From Olivibacter sp. XZL3 (GTDB lineage: Bacteria > Bacteroidota > Bacteroidia > Sphingobacteriales > Sphingobacteriaceae): a DNA stretch of 64,000 bases. Position 1 is the stretch's first letter. The number at the start of each line of letters is the position of its first letter. The position numbers and the translations under genes were made by a program. The notes under the pieces were generated by a model. It was given only the letters and a program-made list of their open reading frames with translations. It did no database searches and was not told the DNA's origin. The stretch is from NCBI RefSeq assembly GCF_004368405.1, contig NZ_SBJH01000032.1, positions 1-64,000 on the forward strand, in the 5' to 3' direction. This document shows positions 54,535 to 61,996 of this stretch, in pieces.

Positions 54535-55224
54535 CTATTTGCCCGGATCAAGGTACCCGCCATCTTTCAAGATGTTTGCCCAAAGCCGATAACCTTCGAT
54601 ACGTAGGTGCAGTCCGTCGTGCGTTAAGGAAGCCTTTAGGCGATTATTATCGTCAAGGAAATGCGGATATAAATCAATTAGGTAAATGCCTTTTTCTTTG
54701 GTAAGCTTCCGGATCCCTTCATTGACATAAAGGATATGTTCGTCCTTGCCGTAATGATTTTTGAACTTTTCGAAGGAGCTGTTTACGGGCAGTAAAGTCT
54801 GAAAGAAGATTTTTGTTTGTGGTGTGTGTTTTTGGATACGGTCGACGATTTTTTCATAGTTATTTAGAATCGTATCGTCCGGTATATTGCGGGAAATGTC
54901 GTTAATGCCAATCAATATGAATATCTTTTGAGGTTTACCGGTAATCACATCGTCCAGCCGTTCAAGCACACCAAAGCTTATGTCCCCCGATATGCCTCTG
55001 TTGCGCGCCTCAGGGAGTTGCAGCAGTTCGCTCCAATCGATTCCTGCCGTGATACTGTTTCCAAGAAAAATAATGTCCTTGTTGGATTTTGGAAAAGACT
55101 TAAATTGATCCACCAAGAGGGGATAAATCGCCGGTCGGTAAGTACTGTCCCAACTTTGTGCCTGTAGCGGCACAAAAAATGCTAATAATAAAAAACTGAT
55201 TAAGAAATATTTAAGCGTCTTCAT
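54535..55224 (-). CDS. SGNH/GDSL hydrolase (PAF-acetylhydrolase-like), secreted
   Basis: A 229-residue secreted esterase. Signal peptide about residues 1-22. Catalytic blocks: block I IIFLGNSITAGIDW with the nucleophilic Ser near 57, block II NRGISGD (Gly), block III LIGINDISR (Asn), block V HDGLHL (Asp and His). This is the PAF-acetylhydrolase IB-like subgroup. Such proteins can deacetylate sugars or cell-wall components; the substrate is not evident. Not part of the pectin locus. Confidence 0.88.
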   Translation of the reverse strand: MKTLKYFLISFLLLAFFVPLQAQSWDSTYRPAIYPLLVDQFKSFPKSNKDIIFLGNSITAGIDWSELLQLPEARNRGISGDISFGVLERLDDVITGKPQKIFILIGINDISRNIPDDTILNNYEKIVDRIQKHTPQTKIFFQTLLPVNSSFEKFKNHYGKDEHILYVNEGIRKLTKEKGIYLIDLYPHFLDDNNRLKASLTHDGLHLRIEGYRLWANILKDGGYLDPGK

Positions 55225-55374
55225 GGTTAGTGGTTTGAATTGTGACGAATCTACAAAAAAGATTCATATCCGATCCTATTATAATAGGAGGGGGATGGCT
55301 GCTAAAGCCCAAACTCATGGATGTACTGTTAGAAACATCCAAGAAGGTAGGGAAGTTTCTAACAGTTTATCAAG

Positions 55375-56160
55375 TTATGACTTTTTTTTGCGCAGGATTT
55401 CGAAAAGTAACTCAGGCTCGTTGGTCGTAATATATTCTACTTGCTGGTCTAATAGACTTTTCATTTCTTCTGCATCATTCACGGTCCACGCGTTAACGGT
55501 TAAACCAACCTGATGCGCGTCCTTGATCCATGATGGATTCTTCTTGAAAACACTGAAGTGGTAATCGATGCCTGTGTAGCCATCCTTTTTTACCTGAGCA
55601 GGTTCGATATCTCCATTTAAGTAAGCAACTTTCGCCTTCGGATCCAATTGGTGAATGAGCTTGCCGGCATCGTAATCAAAACAGATATATTCGACCCATT
55701 TTTCCGCGCCTAGTTTTTTTACTAAATCGACCGACATTTTGGTGAGCTGGAGCGTGCGTTCCTTGCCTGCTTTAGCTGTTTTTATTTCGAAAATCAGCTT
55801 GGTTTTTTTTTGCTTCATCCCTTCGCGCAGGTACTCTTCAGCGGTTGGGATTTTTTCTCCGTTGGGATGTTTTTTTGCCAATAGCTCCTGATAGGTGGCC
55901 GACTCAATATCGATTCCGTAAAAGTCTTTATCGTGGTTTACCACCATTATATCATCTTTTGTCAGATGGACATCGAATTCCGAACCGTGGCAACCCAAAG
56001 CCGCCGCATGGTTTAAGGAGGCAAGTGAATTTTCAGGCAAGTTCGCCTGTTTCCAGGCGCCTCGATGGGCAATTACCACATTCTTGTTGAATTGGGCATA
56101 ACTACTTTGCATAAAGGCAAATAAATAAATTGTGGCAATTAAGAAAGCGTGTTTTTTCAT
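55375..56160 (-). CDS. Glycerophosphodiester phosphodiesterase, secreted
   Basis: A 261-residue GDPD-family enzyme that hydrolyses glycerophosphodiesters to glycerol-3-phosphate and an alcohol. The start chosen (MKKHAFLIATIYLFAFMQ) gives a clean signal peptide to about residue 22; a longer reading adds 17 residues before it. Active-site motifs are VIAHRGAWKQANLPENSLASL (His, Arg, Glu, Asn), GSEFDVHLTKDD and VNHD near 85, and FEIKTAKAG near 130. Product glycerol-3-phosphate links it to the glp operon 166 bp upstream on the same strand, although the two are probably separate units. Confidence 0.9.
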   Translation of the reverse strand: MKKHAFLIATIYLFAFMQSSYAQFNKNVVIAHRGAWKQANLPENSLASLNHAAALGCHGSEFDVHLTKDDIMVVNHDKDFYGIDIESATYQELLAKKHPNGEKIPTAEEYLREGMKQKKTKLIFEIKTAKAGKERTLQLTKMSVDLVKKLGAEKWVEYICFDYDAGKLIHQLDPKAKVAYLNGDIEPAQVKKDGYTGIDYHFSVFKKNPSWIKDAHQVGLTVNAWTVNDAEEMKSLLDQQVEYITTNEPELLFEILRKKKS

Positions 56161-56326
56161 TGTGTTGTTAAATATTAGCGCATCTCTTCGGATGGATTTA
56201 CAAAAGAGCAATAAATTGGACGCTTATTCAAATAAGGAATGTTAATTTATTGTTCATCTTTAATTAATTGTCCGTTAACAGCTTGATTGATTTTTAACTG
56301 GACTTCCAATTAGGTCGGTTCTTTTC

Positions 56327-57061
56327 TTAGCGAAGTACCAAATAAATGGCGCAAGCTAAGGAAGCTCCTAATAAGGGGCCTACCACGGGAATCCAGGCAT
56401 ATTCAGCGTTGAATGGTGCCTTGTTCGCTATAGGCAGAATGGCATGGATAATGCGCGGTCCCAAATCACGCGCTGGATTGATGGCATAGCCCGTAGTGCC
56501 TCCTAAAGACAAACCGATCACCCACACGACGAAGGCTACCGGTATGGCCCCGATGGAACCAAGGCCAATGGGCGTCTTTGTCTGCTCAATTGCGATTTCT
56601 CCGTCGGTAAAGAAAAAGACGGCTAAGATGAGCACAAATGTCCCGATGATTTCACTGAGTAGATTAGTCGGCAGATTTTTTATCGCCGGGGAGGTACAAA
56701 AGACCGCTTGTTTGAGAGCCGGATCATCGGTCGCCACAAAGTGATCCCGGTACATCAGCCATACCAAGAAAGCTCCCGACATGGCGCCGATAAACTGTGC
56801 AGCTACATATTGAGCGGCTTCAATAAAACTTAAACTTTTTGTAATCACCATTGCTAAGGTAACGGCAGGGTTCAAATGGGCGCCGCTGTAAGGACCGGCA
56901 ATCACCACAGCTGTAAATACAGCGAGTGCCCAGCCAGTGGTAATAACTATCCAGCCACTATTATGCCCATTAGTGCCCTTGAGAAGCACATTTGCCACGA
57001 CGCCGCCACCTAATAAAATCAGTATAAGGGTGCCCAGAAGTTCGGCTATAAAAGGTGTCAT
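56327..57061 (-). CDS. glpF: Glycerol facilitator, MIP/aquaglyceroporin family
   Basis: A 244-residue inner-membrane channel with six helices and two half-helices. NPA boxes are present: GAHLNPAVT near 61 and YAINPARD near 194. The Asp after the second NPAR is the aquaglyceroporin signature, favouring glycerol over pure water transport. Third gene of the glpD-glpK-glpF operon, 33 bp after glpK. Confidence 0.92.
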   Translation of the reverse strand: MTPFIAELLGTLILILLGGGVVANVLLKGTNGHNSGWIVITTGWALAVFTAVVIAGPYSGAHLNPAVTLAMVITKSLSFIEAAQYVAAQFIGAMSGAFLVWLMYRDHFVATDDPALKQAVFCTSPAIKNLPTNLLSEIIGTFVLILAVFFFTDGEIAIEQTKTPIGLGSIGAIPVAFVVWVIGLSLGGTTGYAINPARDLGPRIIHAILPIANKAPFNAEYAWIPVVGPLLGASLACAIYLVLR

Positions 57062-57094
57062 AATTTAATTGTTCGTTTCTTGGTTGTTTTGAGC

Positions 57095-58600
57095 CTACCT
57101 TTCTTCCTCCTTTGCCCATGCTTTTGCGGCATTAACCGCACGGTGCCAGTTCTTCATATGGTTCACAACGTCGGTTTCGTTATCCGGCTCAAATGTCTTG
57201 TCAATCTGCCACTGATCTTTTAAATCGTCCATGTCTTGCCAATAGCCGACGGCCAGTCCGGCGAGATAAGCCGCTCCGATTGCGGTGACTTCAGTGATTT
57301 TTGGGCGTACGACGTCGGCCTGTAAAATGTCGGCCTGAAATTGCATCAGTAGATTGTTGTTGGTGACGCCGCCGTCTACGCGCAATTCGTGAATTTCTTT
57401 TTGTGCGTCCGCTTCCATGGCTTTTAATATGTCAACCGTTTGAAATGCGATCCCCTCCAATGCCGCTCGCGCGATATGTGACGCGTTGCTTCCTCGGGTC
57501 AAACCGACCATCGTGCCCCTTGCATAGGAATCCCAGTGGGGCGCCCCCAATCCTGCGAAGGCCGGAACTAAATATACACCGTCGGTATCTTTTACCTTAC
57601 TTGCTAGTGCTTCTATTTCCTCAGACGATTTGATGATGCCCAGCCCATCGCGAAGCCACTGTACAATGGCTCCGGCTATAAAAATGCTTCCTTCCAGTGC
57701 ATAAGTAACCTGATTGCCGATTTGCCAGGCGATGGTGGTTACTAAGTTGTTTTTAGAAAGAATGGGTTTGTTCCCGATGTTCATTAACATAAAGCAACCG
57801 GTCCCATAGGTGTTCTTCACCATTCCCTCGGTTGTGCATAATTGGCCGAACAGGGCAGCTTGTTGATCGCCAGCGATACCGGCAATCGGAATCGGATCAG
57901 TGAATATTCTTTCGACGGTTTTTCCGTATACCTCGCTCGATGACCGCACCTCGGGCAGCATGCTTTCGGGTATCTCAAAAAGCGCTAGTAATTCTGGGTC
58001 CCATCGCATAGCTGAAATATCATAAAGCATCGTACGGGAAGCGTTGGTTACGTCGGTTACGTGCTTTTCACGGCCTGTCAGATTATAGATAAGCCAAGTA
58101 TCCACCGTGCCAAATAGTAACTTTCCGTTTTCCGCTTTTTCTCTTGCTCCTTCTACATTGCTTAAAATCCAACGGACTTTAGTAGCCGAGAAATAGGAGT
58201 CGATAAGCAGACCAGTCTTTTCTTTGATCAATTTTTCATGCCCCTGCTGTTTTAGTTCATCGCAATAAGAGGCTGTTCGCCTGTCTTGCCACACAATGGC
58301 GTTATAGATCGGCTTGCCGGTGTCACGGTCCCATACAATGGTTGTTTCTCTTTGGTTGGTAATACCAATGGCGGCAATATCGGCCGACTTAACTTCACCT
58401 TTTACTAAGGCTTCTGCGATGACGGAAATTTGGGACGACCAGATTTCCCTCGGATCGTGTTCAACCCATCCCGATCGTGGATAAAACTGCGTGAATTCTT
58501 TTTGGGCGATTGATACGATTTCGCCCCGCTGATTGAAAATGATTGCCCGTGAGCTTGTTGTCCCCTGATCGAGTGATAGTATGTATTTTTTTTCGGTCAT
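57095..58600 (-). CDS. glpK: Glycerol kinase
   Basis: A 501-residue FGGY-family kinase phosphorylating glycerol to glycerol-3-phosphate with ATP. Start [18 protein letters not shown] near residue 5 is the phosphate-binding loop. [13 protein letters not shown] near 79 and DQQAALFGQ near 245 are substrate-site segments. FGGY signatures [12 protein letters not shown] near 98 and the C-terminal [20 protein letters not shown] are present. Length equals the E. coli enzyme. Lies 37 bp after glpD. Confidence 0.97.
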   Translation of the reverse strand: MTEKKYILSLDQGTTSSRAIIFNQRGEIVSIAQKEFTQFYPRSGWVEHDPREIWSSQISVIAEALVKGEVKSADIAAIGITNQRETTIVWDRDTGKPIYNAIVWQDRRTASYCDELKQQGHEKLIKEKTGLLIDSYFSATKVRWILSNVEGAREKAENGKLLFGTVDTWLIYNLTGREKHVTDVTNASRTMLYDISAMRWDPELLALFEIPESMLPEVRSSSEVYGKTVERIFTDPIPIAGIAGDQQAALFGQLCTTEGMVKNTYGTGCFMLMNIGNKPILSKNNLVTTIAWQIGNQVTYALEGSIFIAGAIVQWLRDGLGIIKSSEEIEALASKVKDTDGVYLVPAFAGLGAPHWDSYARGTMVGLTRGSNASHIARAALEGIAFQTVDILKAMEADAQKEIHELRVDGGVTNNNLLMQFQADILQADVVRPKITEVTAIGAAYLAGLAVGYWQDMDDLKDQWQIDKTFEPDNETDVVNHMKNWHRAVNAAKAWAKEEER

Positions 58601-58637
58601 ATTGTTTTATAATTTTCGTTAGCATCATCGCTGCAGA

Positions 58638-60239
58638 TTAAGCTAAGTATCCATTAGCGAGCGTATTGAATTGTGTCAGTTGCTGCTCCACCCAATTCGT
58701 ATCCTTATCTAATTGCTGTGCCATTGATTGGGCAACTGCGGGAGCCATTTCTATAGCGGCCTTTGCATCAAGAAAAACCATGCGCATTCGTCTAGCGAGT
58801 ACATCTTCAACCGTTCGCGCCATTTCTTCACGAACAGCCCATTGCACTTCGGCTTTGATATGCGGGTAGTTTGGGTGCAATTTCTCTCCTAAACCATTCT
58901 CTGCCGTTACCAGACTTTTGATTTTTTGTGCGTCTGTACCATACACGGCCCAATGACCACTTTCGTTCGATCCGGCCGTTGCGCCATGAATCTTTATACC
59001 AATTGTTTTACACGGATGGAATGGGAGATTTGCGGTTTTAATCGCTTGATTTACGGTATCTTCTGCCATTTTTCGGTAGGTGGTCCATTTGCCGCCCGTA
59101 ATTGTAATGAGTCCGGATTCGGTCACGAGTAACTTATGATCACGGGAGATTTCTTTGGTGCTTTCCTTTCCGTCTTTTGGTGCCGCTAAAGGCCTTAAGC
59201 CGGCAAATATGCTTAATGCATCTGCTCGCGTCGGTTTTTTTTCCAGATATTGCCCAGCGGTTTTTAAAATGAAATCAATCTCTTTGTCAAGAGCCCGCGG
59301 TTCTAAGTTGTGTTGATTGAGCGGCGTGTCAGTAGTTCCCAGCACCAGCTTGTCGTGCCATGGCACGCCGAATAGCACCCGGCCGTCGCTGGTTTCGGGG
59401 ATCATCAGTGCGCTTTTACCCTGAAGGAAGGATCGTTGGACGACTACGTGGACGCCCTGGCTCGGCCGTACTATTGGCCGATGATTTTGTTGTTCGAGTG
59501 TGAGGATGTCGTCTACAAAGACACCCGTGGCATTAATCACGGCTTTCGCCCTTATGTCGTATGCCTCTTTGCTTTCTTGATCGACTACCGTAAAGCCTTT
59601 GATCTTTCCTTTATCATCTTTATTTAAGCCGATAACCTTTGCGTAGTTGAGCAGTGTGGCTCCATACCGAGAAGCAGTTTGAGCTAGATTCACCGCGAGT
59701 CGCGCATCATCAAACTGGCCATCGTAATATTCGATGCCACCCTTTAAATTCTTTGCCTCTATGCCCTGAACCAGTTGTGTGACTTTTTCTTTCGATAGCA
59801 ACGATGACTTTCCGATTCGATATTTGCCAGCCATCCAATCGTAAATTTTGAGACCGACTAAGAATTTTAATTGGGCAAACCAGCTATAGCAGGGAATAAC
59901 AAAGCTTTGGGCATGTGCTAAATGGGGGGCGTTTTTGAAAATAATCCCCCGCTCGCGGAGCGCGCCAAAAACCAGTTTAATGTCGCCCTGTGCGAGATAC
60001 CGTACCCCACCATGAACCAATTTGGTGCTTCTGCTGGACGTGCCTTTGGCAAAATCGGCTTGCTCTACTAACAAGGTTTTGTAGCCACGACTAGCTGCAT
60101 CTACGGCTATGCCGAGGCCAGTGGCCCCGCCTCCAATGATGGCCAGGTCCCAAACGGCTTCCTGACGTAGCTGCTCTAAATTAATCTTGCGATCAAATGG
60201 ATATTGATGAACGGTTTCTTCTTGCATGTGAATGGCCAA
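58638..60239 (-). CDS. glpD: Glycerol-3-phosphate dehydrogenase, FAD-dependent
   Basis: A 533-residue membrane-associated flavoprotein oxidising glycerol-3-phosphate to dihydroxyacetone phosphate and passing electrons to the quinone pool. FAD motif WDLAIIGGGATGLGIAVDAASRG near 30. Second signature GTSSRSTKLVHGGVRYL near 67. C-terminal DAO_C domain from about 400 (ITITGGKWTTYRKMAED). Length is typical. First gene of the operon; the intergenic boxes before it match the regulator divergently encoded. Confidence 0.96.
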   Translation of the reverse strand: MAIHMQEETVHQYPFDRKINLEQLRQEAVWDLAIIGGGATGLGIAVDAASRGYKTLLVEQADFAKGTSSRSTKLVHGGVRYLAQGDIKLVFGALRERGIIFKNAPHLAHAQSFVIPCYSWFAQLKFLVGLKIYDWMAGKYRIGKSSLLSKEKVTQLVQGIEAKNLKGGIEYYDGQFDDARLAVNLAQTASRYGATLLNYAKVIGLNKDDKGKIKGFTVVDQESKEAYDIRAKAVINATGVFVDDILTLEQQNHRPIVRPSQGVHVVVQRSFLQGKSALMIPETSDGRVLFGVPWHDKLVLGTTDTPLNQHNLEPRALDKEIDFILKTAGQYLEKKPTRADALSIFAGLRPLAAPKDGKESTKEISRDHKLLVTESGLITITGGKWTTYRKMAEDTVNQAIKTANLPFHPCKTIGIKIHGATAGSNESGHWAVYGTDAQKIKSLVTAENGLGEKLHPNYPHIKAEVQWAVREEMARTVEDVLARRMRMVFLDAKAAIEMAPAVAQSMAQQLDKDTNWVEQQLTQFNTLANGYLA

Positions 60240-60313
60240 TTAGCGTGTTTTTTACTGTGTTCAATTGGTTGGTATAACAAAGTTAATTTAAGTTTTTGGA
60301 AATCAAAAATAAA

Positions 60314-60345
60314 TTTTCGAAATCATTTCGAAATAAAACGAAACA
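60314..60345. promoter_or_regulatory. Candidate GlpR/DeoR operator, three phased TTTCGAAA-type boxes
   Basis: TTTCGAAA at 60315-60322, ATTTCGAAAT at 60325-60334 and AAACGAAAC from 60337. Their CG centres are 11 and 10 bp apart, one helical turn. The boxes lie between divergent glpD and the DeoR-type gene. E. coli GlpR sites also contain TTCG-type boxes. Confidence 0.65.
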
Positions 60346-60401
60346 AATTCATGTACTTGCCTTTTCGAGCAAAAAGGTTAATTTAGCGCAAAATAAATGC
60401 T

Positions 60402-61163
60402 ATGAACAGTGTAGAGCGTCACCAATTTATTCTTAAGCTGCTGCAGGAGAAAGGATCTATCAACGTATTAGCGCTTGGAAAGGAGCTGGATGTTTCTACC
60501 GTGACGATCAGAAAGGATTTGAAATTGTTGGAAGAAAGGCAAATGCTTTTCCGTACGCACGGAGGCGCTACCTTAAACAATCCATATACTATCGACCGAT
60601 CGGTAATTGAAAAGGAGAAATTGCAATACGAAGAAAAAGCGCTCATAGCGGCAACCGCGGCTTCAATGGTGGCACCGAACGACTCGATTATTATTGCTTC
60701 TGGAACAACGGTTTTAGCCATGGCGCGACAGATTCACCCGCAAGGAAGCCTGACAGTCGTTACATCGGCACTTCAGGTGGCCATCGAATTAAACAGACAC
60801 CAAAACGTGGAAATCCTACAGCTCGGTGGCATGATGCGGTCGAGCTCCGCTTCTGTTGCCGGTCCGTATGCGGAGCGGATTTTGGACGACTTTTTTTGTA
60901 GCAAATTATTTCTGGGTGTGGATGGAATTGACCCGGAATTTGGTTTAACTACTACCAGTGGTTTGGAAGCTCATTTGAACCGCAAAATGATTGAAGTGGC
61001 GCAAAAGACGATTGTGCTGGCTGATTCAACCAAATTTGGGAAGCGTGGTTTCGGTAGAATCTGCGGATTCGATGAAGTCGACGAAATTATAACCGATGAA
61101 CATATTCCTCCCCACATGCTGAAAGAACTTGAGGGTAGGGGCGTGAAGGTGACTGTTGTTTAG
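60402..61163 (+). CDS. glpR: DeoR/GlpR-family transcriptional regulator
   Basis: A 253-residue DeoR-type repressor. N-terminal winged helix (VERHQFILKLLQEKGSINV, then ALGKELDVSTVTIRKDLKLLEE, residues 3-44). The C-terminal sugar-phosphate sensor domain contains IIIASGTTVLAMA near 98 and FLGVDGIDPEFGLTT. A divergent neighbour of glpDKF, it most likely represses that operon and responds to glycerol-3-phosphate (inference). Gene symbol is assigned by context. Confidence 0.85.
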   Translation: MNSVERHQFILKLLQEKGSINVLALGKELDVSTVTIRKDLKLLEERQMLFRTHGGATLNNPYTIDRSVIEKEKLQYEEKALIAATAASMVAPNDSIIIASGTTVLAMARQIHPQGSLTVVTSALQVAIELNRHQNVEILQLGGMMRSSSASVAGPYAERILDDFFCSKLFLGVDGIDPEFGLTTTSGLEAHLNRKMIEVAQKTIVLADSTKFGKRGFGRICGFDEVDEIITDEHIPPHMLKELEGRGVKVTVV

Positions 61164-61310
61164 GGAATAGCCAACTAAAAATCATACCATTTTTTTTGCA
61201 ACAATGAAATGTGGATTAATCCACCTGTGTTGAAAATTATTTACACCGATTCTAAATGTTAAGGTGCACCTTTGCACTTACCCTCATTTTACAAAAAAAA
61301 TAATAAGGCT

Positions 61311-61556
61311 ATGATAAGAGTGATAAAATTCGAAAAAGATAATTGCGCGCCATGCAATATGGTGTCAGAATTTTTAGATAATAAGGGTATTAATTACGAA
61401 AAGGTGAATCCTTTTGAGAATCCTGAAGTAGCCATACAATTCAGGGTTCGCACGGTCCCAACCGTTATCGTTACCAAAGAAAATGAAGAAGTAAAACGTA
61501 TAATTGGTTTTAAACCAGAAGAATTAGTAGCGATCAGCAGTCTGCAGCAAGCGTAG
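61311..61556 (+). CDS. Glutaredoxin-like redoxin (NrdH-like)
   Basis: An 81-residue thioredoxin-fold protein with redox motif CAPC (Cys12, Cys15) and the cis-Pro segment RTVPTVIVTKE near 45. As the first gene before nrdI and nrdE it should act as electron donor to the class Ib reductase, like NrdH. The ATG at 61311 is chosen since an upstream extension of 13 residues adds a Lys/Asn-rich leader without match. Confidence 0.85.
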   Translation: MIRVIKFEKDNCAPCNMVSEFLDNKGINYEKVNPFENPEVAIQFRVRTVPTVIVTKENEEVKRIIGFKPEELVAISSLQQA

Positions 61557-61570
61557 ATGAAATCTTCGGT

Positions 61571-61996
61571 ATGCAACATTGGATTTATTATGACAGTAAA
61601 ACGGGAAATGTAGATCGATTTGTGCATAAACTAGAAGCCTGCACGGGTTGGTCGATCCGCCGCATTTCCGAAGATTTGTCGATTTCGCAACCGGGCCATC
61701 TTATTACCTTCACTACAGGAAGGGGGGAGGTGCCCGCCGTTACGGATAAATTCATGCGGCAAAATCACAATTTGATACAGAGCGTTTCTGCCAGCGGTAA
61801 TAAGAATTGGGGAATGAACTACGGCAGAGCGGCTGATACTGTTGCGGCTATCTACCAAGTTCCCGTATTATTTAAGTTTGAACTCTCAGGCACAGGCGCT
61901 GATGTTCAAAAATTTATTAACAAGATAAACGAATACCATGAACACCACAGTAACAAAAGATGGCAACATAGCCAAGAAGTGGATACTCCTGAATAA
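61571..61996 (+). CDS. nrdI: NrdI flavodoxin-like activator of class Ib RNR
   Basis: A 141-residue flavodoxin-like protein. The N-terminal FMN phosphate loop is atypical: YYDSKTGNVDRFVHKL at residues 6-21. The segment TFTTGRGEVPAVTDKFM near 48 and GNKNWGMNYGRAADTVA near 78 fit NrdI. It supplies the oxidant (superoxide or peroxide) for the manganese-tyrosyl radical of NrdF. The last 59 bp overlap the start of nrdE, implying coupling. Confidence 0.9.
   Translation: MQHWIYYDSKTGNVDRFVHKLEACTGWSIRRISEDLSISQPGHLITFTTGRGEVPAVTDKFMRQNHNLIQSVSASGNKNWGMNYGRAADTVAAIYQVPVLFKFELSGTGADVQKFINKINEYHEHHSNKRWQHSQEVDTPE

Noticed and set aside
61261-61272. Palindrome AAGGTGCACCTT before nrdH as a possible NrdR box
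   Set aside because: It does not resemble the known NrdR consensus and overlaps a CACCTTTGC promoter-like word; single 12-bp palindromes arise by chance.
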